The notes: generated by a model not told the origin, from the letters alone. 64,000 bases of DNA from Paenibacillus sp. PCH8 (GCF_002968835.1 NZ_PKQK01000007.1:164770-228769), one strand, 5' to 3'. Positions 18,221-27,104 are shown, counted from the first letter of the stretch. Numbers and translations are program-made.

Positions 18221-19162
18221 TTACATTCCTTCAATCAGATGAAGCAGTATTTCATGTGTCGGTGCAGATCGGCCTGATTTCTGTGCCATCTTTACAATCT
18301 GTCCGTTGATCGATCCCACTTCTGTACCGTGTCCCTGTAGAACATCTGCGAGCATAGAGGAAGTATTCGAGGCAGTGGAACGACAGACTGTCATCAGTTG
18401 TTCCCACATATCCTCATCTAACCTTATGCCATTCGCTGAGTAGACAACCAAGGCTTCCTCATATAACTGGCGCATCAACCTCACACGATCTTCTTGGATG
18501 ATCAATTCACCGTTGGGAATTCGCCATAAAGCTGTAAGTGGGTTAATAACCGCATTGATCAACAGCTTCCTGTATATCAGCTTATCGATTTCATTCGACA
18601 CTGTACAGTCAAATCCTGCCTGCTGCAAAAGTCCTGATAGATTAAATATTTCCTTACTCTCTATTGAGATAGAAGCTTCGGTGTGTATTGTATGTGCGCC
18701 TAGCCTGGTTTCGCCCGCACCCGCACGGTGGACATGATTTAGAACCCGCTTCGCACCCTCCGTTGTTATCGCACTACATATGAGCGAATGCGGCAAAGCA
18801 GCTTGCAGTTTCTCCAGATGACCCATCCCATTTTGAAAACACGCAATATTGAGCATACGATCTTTCCATTGACTAATTTCACGAATGAAATCATCAATAC
18901 TTGTCTGCTTAACCATTAGCAGTAACCATTCTCCGGGCATTCGCTCCCATGTGTCAGTTAGCTCGTTAACGGATCTCGCCTGTATCTGGTCCGGTAGAAT
19001 ATGTATCTCCTCGTCTCTTTCAACGATGGTTACCCCATCCTGGCTCAAGAGTTGTGCCTGAGTGGATGTTCTGGTCCAAAATCGGACATGATTACCTGCC
19101 GCCTGCAGCTTCCCGCCATACATAAGGCCCAGTGATCCTGCGCCTATGATATCAATGATCAT
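18221..19162 (-). CDS. panE: 2-dehydropantoate 2-reductase
   Basis: PanE reduces ketopantoate to pantoate with NADPH in pantothenate and coenzyme A synthesis. The 313-residue protein begins with the NADPH-binding motif IIGAGSLGLMYGGKL, has the ACFQNGMGHLE segment, the catalytic-Lys region (LIYRKLLINAVINPLTALW) and the C-terminal SSMLADVLQGHGTEVGSING helix. The related ApbA name is used for some homologues. It is followed by the DUF3397 gene. Confidence 0.93.
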   Translation of the reverse strand: MIIDIIGAGSLGLMYGGKLQAAGNHVRFWTRTSTQAQLLSQDGVTIVERDEEIHILPDQIQARSVNELTDTWERMPGEWLLLMVKQTSIDDFIREISQWKDRMLNIACFQNGMGHLEKLQAALPHSLICSAITTEGAKRVLNHVHRAGAGETRLGAHTIHTEASISIESKEIFNLSGLLQQAGFDCTVSNEIDKLIYRKLLINAVINPLTALWRIPNGELIIQEDRVRLMRQLYEEALVVYSANGIRLDEDMWEQLMTVCRSTASNTSSMLADVLQGHGTEVGSINGQIVKMAQKSGRSAPTHEILLHLIEGM

Positions 19163-19226
19163 GTGCTACCCCCTCTCCGCTTCAGTAGTAGCTCGTATCT
19201 ATCTATAATAGAACAAAAACAGCAAA

Positions 19227-19272
19227 CTAAAAACCCGTCATACCTGCCGTTACGTAACGGAGGTGTGGCGGG
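19227..19272 (-). terminator. Rho-independent terminator downstream of rsfA
   Basis: On the minus strand an imperfect long stem (ACCCGCCACACCTCCGTTA against TAACGGCAGGTATGACGGGT) is followed by TTTTTAG, about 40 nt after the rsfA stop and before panE. Confidence 0.7.
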
Positions 19273-19310
19273 TCCATATCTGACTTTTGCAAATCAAACG
19301 CCTGTTCTTA

Positions 19311-19961
19311 CTATTCAATTCGTTCCAGATTCCCGTTGGCATCCATCTTGAAACGTGTTTTGAGTTCCTCTTCTTCTTCGGACAAAAATGCGAGTCTGCG
19401 AGCACGATCCATAATCTGAATCAAAGCTTTGTAATCGTCATTCACCACACGGTAATCCGTCTGTACTTCATTCACTTCCTTGGAGAGACGATCATTCTCG
19501 CAGCGCAGTTCGAGTAATTCATCTTCCTTCTCCCGAAGCTCCTTCTCCAGCATTTTGAGCTGACGACTGCTCTCCTGCACCGTTCCTTTCCATTGTCGCA
19601 GGAAGCGGATTACTGCATCCATGGATAATGAATCTTCCGAAATACCATCTGCTTTGTACAAATGCTCTTCGGTATCCAGTGTAGACAATGCTGCAACCTG
19701 TGGTCCAAGCATAGCCGGCTGCTTTCTGAGATAGCTTCGTTTTTGCCGTTGTGCCTTGGCGTTGCTGATCGCAGACTCATACTTTTTACGCACACAACTG
19801 TTCCAGCGAAAACCGCATGCGGCAGAAGTTCTGCCTATTTTTTCGCCGACCTCTTCAAAAGCAGCGAGCTGGGTGCTTCCTTCCCTAATGTGACGCAAAG
19901 TAACTTCCGCCAAAATCAAATCGTCCTCTGTGCTCCAAGCATCCTGTCTCACTGCAGTCAT
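19311..19961 (-). CDS. rsfA: RsfA-family prespore-specific transcriptional regulator
   Basis: RsfA modulates sigma-F dependent genes in the forespore of B. subtilis. The 216-residue protein has an N-terminal Myb/SANT-like DNA-binding domain (RQDAWSTEDDLILAEVTLRHIREG to RTSAACGFRWNSCVRKKY) and a C-terminal coiled coil (residues about 125-195, with LKMLEKELREKEDELLEL). The open frame continues to 19985, but AGGAGGG lies just upstream of ATG 19961. The subfamily (RsfA against YlbO and other paralogues) is not certain. Confidence 0.85.
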   Translation of the reverse strand: MTAVRQDAWSTEDDLILAEVTLRHIREGSTQLAAFEEVGEKIGRTSAACGFRWNSCVRKKYESAISNAKAQRQKRSYLRKQPAMLGPQVAALSTLDTEEHLYKADGISEDSLSMDAVIRFLRQWKGTVQESSRQLKMLEKELREKEDELLELRCENDRLSKEVNEVQTDYRVVNDDYKALIQIMDRARRLAFLSEEEEELKTRFKMDANGNLERIE

Positions 19962-20275
19962 GCTATAATACCCTCCTAACAACATCCTAAAATAACCGTC
20001 CGCATTACCGGGAACCCGGTATGTGAATTAGGTATAAAAGCTGCTTCATTCATTCTTATGCCTCTCATAGAGTTCATAGAATTGATTTCATACTAAAATG
20101 TATTTCCACATTTAGGCTTGCTCATACGTGACATATGTAAAACAACTCCCTTTTCTATTGCTTTAGAGAAAAAAAGAATTCGCTTTCATATCCAAATTTG
20201 TTTACACGTTTTTCCTTTCCCGGTATAATGTTGTTTAGACAATCTATGATCGTACATAGGAGAGGAGGATTTACC
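19962..20275. other. intergenic region between divergent rsfA and the yqgY-like gene
   Basis: This 314-nt stretch holds the rsfA upstream region and, near its right end, a strong sigma-A promoter for the rightward gene. I see no gene or structured RNA in the remainder. Confidence 0.6.
20201..20229 (+). promoter_or_regulatory. strong sigma-A promoter
   Basis: TTTACA at 20201-20206 and TATAAT at 20224-20229 are separated by exactly 17 nt. The promoter points rightward, about 45 nt upstream of the GTG start at 20276. Confidence 0.8.
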
Positions 20276-20512
20276 GTGGCACGCATGTTTCGGGTACTCG
20301 GGTTCTTCACGCTTGCGATTGGCCTGATGGCTTTTGCGGGAGATCTGGTCGAAATGGCTTTTCTTTTTTTCCTGCAGACTGCGTTTTTTGTCATTTTGGG
20401 ATACTTGAAATTCACCGAACGAACGTACATATTGCTCTTCTGGGGTTATATGATCGTGACATTCTCGGGGTTCAGTTACTGGACCGTATTCCAGATGGAT
20501 TTGCCGCTCTAA
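20276..20512 (+). CDS. DUF2626-family small membrane protein (YqgY-like)
   Basis: This 78-residue protein has about three hydrophobic helices and the family-like start VARMFRVLGFFTLAIGLM, followed by FFLQTAFFVILGYLKFTERTY, similar in length and pattern to B. subtilis YqgY. The start is GTG 20276 after GGAGAGGAGG. The frame is open further upstream to 20198, but that ATG overlaps the promoter -35 region. The function is unknown. It is monocistronic, between a strong promoter and a terminator. Confidence 0.8.
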   Translation: MARMFRVLGFFTLAIGLMAFAGDLVEMAFLFFLQTAFFVILGYLKFTERTYILLFWGYMIVTFSGFSYWTVFQMDLPL

Positions 20513-20537
20513 TCCACCTGCAGCAGCAAAGTGATCC

Positions 20538-20563
20538 GGCAACAGTCGGGTTGCTTTTTTGTT
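20538..20563 (+). terminator. Rho-independent terminator of the yqgY-like gene
   Basis: GGCAAC and GGGTTGC form a short stem followed by TTTTTT, about 25 nt after the stop codon. Confidence 0.6.
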
Positions 20564-20698
20564 GTTTTCAGATTGCATGATCGGTGTTCGTGGTGTTATG
20601 TAACCACTAAGGATATTTCACGTATTTGTTTCATATATTGTCTGGAAGACAACAAGCCTGTACGATTGTCATTTAGGAAGTGGAAAGGAGAATGATCG

Positions 20699-21778
20699 GT
20701 GAAACGTCAATATGGCATTGCCGTCTTTTTATTATGCATCGTTTTATTCATCCAGCTACCCTCAACCTATGCCTATGTAGAGTCTTCCCCTGAGGGTACA
20801 CGTGAAATATTGCAAAAAAGTCTATCCATCGTCGAAATTGATCATGAGATCGAGCGCATTGCGGATAGGCAGAAGCAGCTGGCTCAACAACACCAGACAT
20901 TATCCATACAACTTATGGAACAGGAAGAGCAGATACATACTCAGCAAGACCGGGCTGGAGCAGTGGTGAGGTCCTACTACACTGGGGAACGTGACAGTCT
21001 TCTGATGACGGTTCTGGGAGCAAGGTCATGGAAAGACCTGTTCGTACTATATGATTATTATCAGATCATCATCGGCAGGGATCAGGCTGTACTGGACAAG
21101 TATCAAGACCATTACCACAGTCTGCAACAGACTTCTACTCAGATTCGCCAAACTACAGCAGAATTATCGGAAATGAAAACGAATCTTCAAAACCAGCGGG
21201 AGCGTGTAGTGGGATTGCAAAAAGAAATGGATGAGCAAGTAGCCACCAGCGGAGATGCGGCAGCGATTCAAAAACTGATGGATGAATTGACCCTTTACTG
21301 GGAGAATATCGGCATCTATGAAGTGAAGCGATATTTCAAAGCATTGGCGTCTGCTATGCAGAACCTGCCCGATTTTATTCAAAAGCAAAACGGAGGGATA
21401 TCCACTACCGGAACGACATATACCATTCGAATTGGACAGGATGAACTTAACGCGTTTCTACGGTCGCAAAATTCCATTTTTGAAGACTTTGCCTTTCAAT
21501 TCAACGAGGATAAGATTACTGCTTCGGGTCAACGTGATCAGTTGCAATTAAGCATTGAAGGACATTATACGGTTGAGAATGAACCTCAAAATTCCATTCG
21601 TTTTCATGTAGACAAACTCGTATTTAATCAGCTTGAATTACCAGACACGACCCGTCGAATGTTGGAACGAGAGTTTGACCTCGGGTTCTATCCACAGAAA
21701 ATTCTGTCCTTCGTCAAAGCAACCGATGTTTCTACTAGTGAAGGGGTACTGGAAGTACAGTTGGCTATATCATTTTAG
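20699..21778 (+). CDS. secreted coiled-coil protein with C-terminal LmeA-like domain, function unknown
   Basis: I do not recognise a named family for the whole 359-residue protein. It has a signal peptide (YGIAVFLLCIVLFIQLPSTYAY), then a long coiled coil (about residues 45-190) of the kind found before cell-wall hydrolase domains in PcsB/CwlO-type proteins, including RSYYTGERDSLL and DLFVLYDYYQII. The C-terminal 130 residues are beta-rich (TYTIRIGQDELNAFLRS onward) and resemble lipid-binding LmeA/YpmS-type domains. No peptidase motif is visible. The start is GTG 20699 with AAAGGAG. It converges on the next gene with only 2 nt between the stop codons. Confidence 0.7.
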   Translation: MKRQYGIAVFLLCIVLFIQLPSTYAYVESSPEGTREILQKSLSIVEIDHEIERIADRQKQLAQQHQTLSIQLMEQEEQIHTQQDRAGAVVRSYYTGERDSLLMTVLGARSWKDLFVLYDYYQIIIGRDQAVLDKYQDHYHSLQQTSTQIRQTTAELSEMKTNLQNQRERVVGLQKEMDEQVATSGDAAAIQKLMDELTLYWENIGIYEVKRYFKALASAMQNLPDFIQKQNGGISTTGTTYTIRIGQDELNAFLRSQNSIFEDFAFQFNEDKITASGQRDQLQLSIEGHYTVENEPQNSIRFHVDKLVFNQLELPDTTRRMLEREFDLGFYPQKILSFVKATDVSTSEGVLEVQLAISF

Positions 21779-21780
21779 TG

Positions 21781-23049
21781 TTAGTTCATCGTTCTAATGC
21801 TATCTACGTATTGATTAGCTGTAATTTCTCCCGTTATGAATTGTTGCACTATCTTATGAAAATAAGTGATAACGGCGTGACTTTCGGCAGCTACGGCCTG
21901 AACATATTCGGATGAAAACCAGGATTCTCCCTTGTTCATATGATAATGTCCCGCGAGCTTCTGAGACTCCAGATCCAGTTCCTGTTGCTTTGCGGGCATA
22001 TGGTTAGCCTGCTGGTACCATTTTACCTGTATTGCAGCGGACGTCATGCCTTCAATCCATCTGCTGGCCTCTTCTGCTTCAACCGAACCGGCAGTAATGA
22101 CAAAACTTCTGGAGTTGACGGATTCCAAGGTTTCGAAAGAGATCTGCTCAAATGGATCTTTATCATCTATACGGTCTCGATTAGCACCTAACAGCTGAGA
22201 TAACAAGGACACAACCATCGGTGTTCCCTTCTGGTCTACAATAGGAGAGAATACGGGATGGCTAGACTGAACCATGATATGCGGTTGAATCTGATCCATT
22301 AACTGAATCCCCTGTTGAAGTCCTGCCGTTTGCGAAGAAACCTGCGATCTCTTTACTTCATCCGGTCCCATTCTCGGCTCAAACTGATTCAACCACGCGC
22401 TCGCTGCGTATACATCATTGATGTTCATTGCGATTAGAGGGATTCCATCCGCGATGGCTTGTTGAGTTAGTTCGGTCCACTGCTCCTTACTGTGAGGTAA
22501 CGTCTCCAGACCAACTTTCTTCAAAAATGAAGACTGTCCAGCCAGAATATATGGGTCAAAATCAAAAGGCATACCCCATTGATATCCATTCCACTCTGTC
22601 ATTCCACGGAGCCCGGCAACCGTCTCTCCCAGCGACTTTGATAAAGTCGTACCGTTCAACGGATATAAATTCCCCTTTTTAGCATAATATTGGACTTCCT
22701 CACTATCTAGCAGAACAACATCGCCGTTCTCTCCTAGTGAAAATTCAAGATCGAGCACACCCTTATATGTATCTGGCTTCACATTCCGAAGATTAATCTC
22801 AACCATCTTTGAGGCTGCAACTTCTTTGGCTATCTTTTGAAAAACTTGAAACTCTTCATCCGTCAATGCAACTACAATCTCCAGCGGAGCTTGAGCATCT
22901 TCATTACGGGAAGATGCACCTGGGAACGTATCCTTTTCCTGGTCGCGTTCCTGATTAAGCTGTGAACCTCTGAAGTCAAAACTCGGAGACAGGATCGTTA
23001 AAGAAAGCAGCAGTACCGCGAACAACACAACCTGATGTCTACGCTTCAT
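21781..23049 (-). CDS. extracellular solute-binding protein (family 1-like), orphan
   Basis: This 422-residue exported protein has a hydrophobic N-terminus (VVLFAVLLLSLTILSPSF) but no lipobox cysteine, so it is probably released or membrane-anchored. The body resembles sugar-type ABC solute-binding proteins: WNGYQWGMPFDFDPYILAGQSSFLKKVGLETLP and a typical TELTQQAI segment. No permease or ATPase genes are nearby, so it may be a sensor accessory or serve a distant importer. Its stop lies 2 nt from that of the convergent gene. The family call is moderate and the ligand unknown. Confidence 0.7.
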   Translation of the reverse strand: MKRRHQVVLFAVLLLSLTILSPSFDFRGSQLNQERDQEKDTFPGASSRNEDAQAPLEIVVALTDEEFQVFQKIAKEVAASKMVEINLRNVKPDTYKGVLDLEFSLGENGDVVLLDSEEVQYYAKKGNLYPLNGTTLSKSLGETVAGLRGMTEWNGYQWGMPFDFDPYILAGQSSFLKKVGLETLPHSKEQWTELTQQAIADGIPLIAMNINDVYAASAWLNQFEPRMGPDEVKRSQVSSQTAGLQQGIQLMDQIQPHIMVQSSHPVFSPIVDQKGTPMVVSLLSQLLGANRDRIDDKDPFEQISFETLESVNSRSFVITAGSVEAEEASRWIEGMTSAAIQVKWYQQANHMPAKQQELDLESQKLAGHYHMNKGESWFSSEYVQAVAAESHAVITYFHKIVQQFITGEITANQYVDSIRTMN

Positions 23050-23204
23050 TAACGTCCCTCCTCGCCCACTTCGTTTTTTCCTGCAACAATTATTGTAACA
23101 AATAAGTAGTGCTCTTGTCCTACCCTGCCAAAAAACACTTTTCCAGCTTTTTGCATACCCAAAGCATATCGAGTTCTGTGTTATAACACGTTATTCATTT
23201 TTCA

Positions 23205-23233
23205 GCAAAAAAGCTGGCTCCAGGAGCCAGCTT
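23205..23233 (-). terminator. Rho-independent terminator of phoH2
   Basis: AAGCTGGCTCCTGGAGCCAGCTT forms a near-perfect hairpin and on the minus strand is followed by TTTTTT, 40 nt after the phoH2 stop. Confidence 0.85.
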
Positions 23234-23272
23234 AGAATAGAACATTTTCCGGGAAATATATCCATAATGAGG

Positions 23273-24607
23273 TTATAGCAAATCAGCAGCAAGTTGGGCC
23301 AGCTTGGAGCGTTCTCCTTTTTCAAGCATAATGTGTCCACTAATCCCCTCTTGCTTAAATCGTTCCACAATATACGTCAGTCCGTTACTCGCTGAGTCGA
23401 GATAAGGATGATCAATCTGCTCAGGGTCCCCCATTAAAATAATTTTACTTCCTTCGCCGACCCTTGATACGATCGTCTTCACTTCATGACGTGACAAGTT
23501 CTGAGCTTCATCAATAATGATAAACTGTCCGGGTATCGATCTTCCACGGATATACGTTAGTGCTTCAACCTGGATACTACCGAGGCCCATCAATATTTTA
23601 TCAATGTCTCCAGATTTCTTGGTGTCAAACAAGAACTCCAGATTATCATAGATCGGCTGCATCCATGGACGGAGCTTTTCTTCCTTCTCACCAGGCAAGT
23701 ACCCGATATCTTTGCCCATTGGAACGACAGGACGAGCAATCAGCAATTTCTTATATTTATGATCATCTTCTACTTTGAGGAGGCCAGCTGCCAGCGCCAG
23801 TAACGTTTTCCCTGTTCCGGCTTTACCAGTAATGGTAACTAACGGAATGTCATCATTCAATAGCAGTTCCAGTGCCATACGCTGTTGCGCGTTGCGTGCG
23901 CTAATCCCCCATACATTATCATTACTGAGAAAAAGCGGCTCCAGCTTCGTTCCCTCAGTGTTTACTTTAAGCAAGGCAGATTTATTGGTGCCCATCTCAT
24001 CTTTAAGGATAACAAATTCATTCGGATACAACGAATAGGACAACTGTAACGGTTTGATCGGTAAAAAGCGATATGTGTAAAACTCATCAATTACGGATGG
24101 ATGAACCTTTAAGGCTGTATAGCCAGGATATAATTCACTGAGTCCTGCCGTCCGATCGGATAAGTAATCCTGTGTGAACAGACCAAGTACGTCCGCTTTA
24201 ATACGAACAAGTACATCTTTACTGACCAGAACCACCTGACGTTCAACAACCTCTTTCTCATTTTCCTCATTCTGATAATTCAGCGCGACAGCCAGAATTC
24301 GATTATCATTGGACACTTCACCAAACATTTCCTGAACTTTCACAAAACTTCGATGATTTAACTCCACCTTCAGATTGCCTCCATTGGCTAGAGGTACACC
24401 ACTGTGCAGGTGACCCAGTTCACGCAATCCATCCAGCAGTCTGGATACATTGCGGGCATTACGCCCAATTTCATCAGCATTTCTTTTTTTGGAGTCGATC
24501 TCCTCCAGTACAACCGCGGGAATGATTACCTCATGTTCTTCAAAGGCAAATATGGCATTGGGGTCATGCAGAAGCACGTTGGTATCCAATACAAAAATCT
24601 TTTTCAT
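23273..24607 (-). CDS. PIN-domain PhoH-family ATPase (YlaK type, PhoH2)
   Basis: This 444-residue protein has an N-terminal PIN endoribonuclease domain (FVLDTNVLLHDP with Asp 8, VVLEEIDSKK, VSNDNRILAVA) joined to a C-terminal PhoH ATPase domain (Walker A GKAGTGKT, IDEAQNLS, GDPEQIDHP). PhoH2 proteins are known as RNA helicase/ribonucleases. It matches B. subtilis YlaK, and its divergent neighbour ylaJ and nearby ylaL support this. The leader contains a long palindrome (24654-24705). Confidence 0.92.
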   Translation of the reverse strand: MKKIFVLDTNVLLHDPNAIFAFEEHEVIIPAVVLEEIDSKKRNADEIGRNARNVSRLLDGLRELGHLHSGVPLANGGNLKVELNHRSFVKVQEMFGEVSNDNRILAVALNYQNEENEKEVVERQVVLVSKDVLVRIKADVLGLFTQDYLSDRTAGLSELYPGYTALKVHPSVIDEFYTYRFLPIKPLQLSYSLYPNEFVILKDEMGTNKSALLKVNTEGTKLEPLFLSNDNVWGISARNAQQRMALELLLNDDIPLVTITGKAGTGKTLLALAAGLLKVEDDHKYKKLLIARPVVPMGKDIGYLPGEKEEKLRPWMQPIYDNLEFLFDTKKSGDIDKILMGLGSIQVEALTYIRGRSIPGQFIIIDEAQNLSRHEVKTIVSRVGEGSKIILMGDPEQIDHPYLDSASNGLTYIVERFKQEGISGHIMLEKGERSKLAQLAADLL

Positions 24608-24653
24608 TCAATCCCCTCCAAAGCGGCGTCGTTAAAGGCATGGGCTGGTACGT

Positions 24654-24705
24654 GAACTCGGGAATGTCGGATTAAAACAGTCCGCTTCCCTTCATTCCCG
24701 AGTTC
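24654..24705 (-). repeat. 13-bp inverted repeat in the phoH2 5' leader
   Basis: GAACTCGGGAATG (24654-24666) and CATTCCCGAGTTC (24693-24705) are perfect complements around 26 nt that contain a second small stem (CGGA/TCCG). No T-run follows in the phoH2 direction, so it is more likely an RNA structure or operator than a terminator. Confidence 0.6.
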
Positions 24706-24827
24706 ATCTTGATCGTGTGATCTTTCAGCAGCGGCATGGACAATCATGCTCCCATACATAAATGTATTCGACTAGGACAAAATAATTGTCAACCATTCTG
24801 AAAAACTCCAAGAAAGGATGAACATTT

Positions 24828-25484
24828 ATGAAAATAAGGGTGTGTACGCTGCTTCTGATCTGTATACTTACAGGCTGTAACACTTCTTCACGGAACGCTT
24901 CACCGAATCCGGGGACTCACGCGAAAGGATACGGAGGAAATGTAACAACTCAGCAAGATCGGAGGAACCCTTCACGTCTGGATCAATTCAACGAAAACAC
25001 CGGTGAGGTCCATGACTTGAATATCGCAGATGATACAGAGAATGGCCGGATGCCTAATGAGAAACGTATCAACCACCTTAAAGCCCTTGCCAAGCAAGTA
25101 GAAGGTGTCAAGGATGCCAACTGCGTTATTCTTGGTAATACTGCCGTTGTTGGTATTGATGTAGATGGCGAGCTTGAACGAGCCCGGGTAGGTACGATTA
25201 AGTACTCTGTTGCTGAAGCTCTTCGCAAAGATCCCGAAGGTTTGGATTCCATTGTAACTGCTGACGCTGATGTTACCGAGCGAATTAAAGAAATTGGTGA
25301 ACACATTCGCCAGGGACACCCGATATCGGGTTTTGCTTCTGAACTCGCTGACATGGTTGGAAGAATTATTCCCCAACTACCCAAGGACGTCAAAGTCCGT
25401 CAAAATCCCGATGAACATGTTCAGCAGAAACAACAAATGCAGCAACCGCATTCGTCTGACAAAAGACAACAAAAAGCCCAGTGA
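24828..25484 (+). CDS. ylaJ: YhcN/YlaJ-family sporulation lipoprotein
   Basis: This 218-residue lipoprotein has the signal MKIRVCTLLLICILTGC with lipobox LTGC and Cys 17, a low-complexity Asn/Gly/Gln linker and a YhcN/YlaJ domain (about residues 80-165: HLKALAKQVEGVKDANCVILGNTAVVGIDV, then VTADADVTERI). The family is associated with the spore or forespore membrane and germination. The C-terminus is Gln-rich. It is divergent from phoH2, as ylaJ neighbours ylaK in B. subtilis. Confidence 0.88.
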   Translation: MKIRVCTLLLICILTGCNTSSRNASPNPGTHAKGYGGNVTTQQDRRNPSRLDQFNENTGEVHDLNIADDTENGRMPNEKRINHLKALAKQVEGVKDANCVILGNTAVVGIDVDGELERARVGTIKYSVAEALRKDPEGLDSIVTADADVTERIKEIGEHIRQGHPISGFASELADMVGRIIPQLPKDVKVRQNPDEHVQQKQQMQQPHSSDKRQQKAQ

Positions 25485-25503
25485 TTTCTCACTAGGCTTT
25501 TTT
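25471..25503. terminator. bidirectional terminator between ylaJ and ylaL
   Basis: AAAAGCCCAGTGA and TCACTAGGCTTTT form a stem around TTTC, flanked by A's and T's on both sides. It overlaps the ends of both convergent genes. Confidence 0.8.
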
Positions 25504-25944
25504 CATGGCAGCAAATACCTGCTCATCTAATTTCTCAGCAGCACGCTGATCATATATTTTGACATATTGAGGCACAGAGGACAGTTGAGCGCCGTAAAAC
25601 AGGGCATTCCTCACCGCTTCAATCGTGATGTCGAAACAGCACATATTAAATGGAACATCCTGTAGCGGATCTTGTCGTACCGAAGCACGTCCGTTTACCG
25701 CATACACCATCTCTTCTCCAAAGACAGTCACCGTAATGAGCGGATTAGTGATCATATTGTTCACTAGACGCGAACGATGATCAATCGCCACACGAAAAGT
25801 AGAAGCATTCTCCGCATAGATCCAGGAGATTGCTGTGGACGTCGGACCTCCGGATTCCACATCCACTGTGCTTAGCAGCACAAAGGTCTCATTCTTGAAT
25901 TGCTGAAGAAGAGATTCAGTTAATTGTGTGACGGCTTCGGACAT
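25492..25944 (-). CDS. ylaL: pyridoxamine 5'-phosphate oxidase-like flavin-binding protein (YlaL type)
   Basis: This 150-residue single-domain protein has a split-barrel, PNPOx-like fold: FVLLSTVDVESGGPTSTAISW, IDHRSRLVNNM and VTVFGEEMVYAVNGRA. It resembles B. subtilis YlaL, which is likewise next to ylaJ/ylaK. It probably binds FMN or a related cofactor; the substrate is unknown. It converges with ylaJ. Confidence 0.8.
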   Translation of the reverse strand: MSEAVTQLTESLLQQFKNETFVLLSTVDVESGGPTSTAISWIYAENASTFRVAIDHRSRLVNNMITNPLITVTVFGEEMVYAVNGRASVRQDPLQDVPFNMCCFDITIEAVRNALFYGAQLSSVPQYVKIYDQRAAEKLDEQVFAAMKKA

Positions 25945-26042
25945 TCAACCAGCCCCTAACCTTCTTTATGCAATTCTTTAAACTTGGTTTATGTTATTAT
26001 AGCATACCGATTGGCGTGCTTCCAATCCCAAAAGAATGGATG

Positions 26043-27104
26043 TTATTCGCCTGATGTTGAAGTTGTTACTTTACCTGACAATGTATCTTGCAAAGCCTGC
26101 TTCGCATTGGCCAGCTCCGTCTCATTAATATACACATATGGACTTCTCCACTCTCCGGTAACCGGAGTATAGTGCACATCCGAGGTGGAAATGTTCCAAT
26201 ATGTCGAAATAAAGTTTTTCATTTGCTCCGATTCCACATCTGTCGTCATGTTATCGTCAACTGCACCAATCACTTTGCTGATCTTCGTAATACCCCCAAG
26301 AGACTTCATCTGATCCAGCATGGAGTTCAACACTTGGTTTTGACGTTTGTTACGATCAAAGTCATTGGATTCAGCTGTCTTCGGGTCACAATTCGATTTG
26401 CGGTATCGAACAAAATCCAGTGCCTTTTTACCATCCAGATGTTGCGCGCCTGCAACCAGATTGATATCGGTACCGTCAGCTGTATCTCTATAACACATAT
26501 TTTTATCCACAGTCACATCCACGCCACCTACGGCATTGACTGCATCACGGAATGCTTGGAAATTCAGGACGGTTGTATAATTAATATCCACACCCAAATA
26601 CTTGCCCATCATTTCTCTCATCTGATCCTCTGCATTTTTGCCAGAGGTCTTTTCCTGTGCTTTGAATCTTGGATAATAGGAATTCAGCTTGTTGGCTTTG
26701 TACCCATCCAGCTGAATACGCGTGTCTCGTGGCAAAGATACAATGGTTGCCGTCTTGGTCACCGGATTCAACGAAGCAACCATGACTACATCCGAGAGAT
26801 ACGTGCCTGTTTCAGGACGGTTATCTGTACCAAGCAACAGCATCGTTATCGGTTTGGTTGTGGCTGACATGCCCGGAGGTACCGGTTTGTCGATGCCTGT
26901 ATCTACGACCTGATTATATACCCAATACGCATATCCGCCGCCCACCACAATGGCAATAACCAATAGACTTAGAAGAATTCTGCCAAAAGCATTCATTCTC
27001 TTTTTCTTCTTAGGTTGCTTGCCCTTACCATTCTTTGATCCAGAAGCTCCGGATTGCGTCGGTGCCTGTCTCCGTGGAGGAAGTCCGTTCGAATTCGAGT
27101 TCAT
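26043..27104 (-). CDS. LytR-CpsA-Psr (LCP) family glycopolymer transferase
   Basis: LCP proteins attach teichoic acids or other glycopolymers to peptidoglycan outside the membrane. The 353-residue protein has a Lys-rich cytoplasmic N-terminus (KNGKGKQPKKKKR), one membrane helix (ILLSLLVIAIVVGGGYAYWVY) and the LCP domain with LLLGTDNRPETGTYLSDVVMV, SLPRDTRIQL, GGVDVTVD and LDFVRYRK. The open frame runs to 27245, overlapping ylaH, but ATG 27104 has AAAGGTG at good spacing. It stands between ylaH and ylaL, where B. subtilis has ylaI-ylaJ-ylaK. Confidence 0.93.
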   Translation of the reverse strand: MNSNSNGLPPRRQAPTQSGASGSKNGKGKQPKKKKRMNAFGRILLSLLVIAIVVGGGYAYWVYNQVVDTGIDKPVPPGMSATTKPITMLLLGTDNRPETGTYLSDVVMVASLNPVTKTATIVSLPRDTRIQLDGYKANKLNSYYPRFKAQEKTSGKNAEDQMREMMGKYLGVDINYTTVLNFQAFRDAVNAVGGVDVTVDKNMCYRDTADGTDINLVAGAQHLDGKKALDFVRYRKSNCDPKTAESNDFDRNKRQNQVLNSMLDQMKSLGGITKISKVIGAVDDNMTTDVESEQMKNFISTYWNISTSDVHYTPVTGEWRSPYVYINETELANAKQALQDTLSGKVTTSTSGE

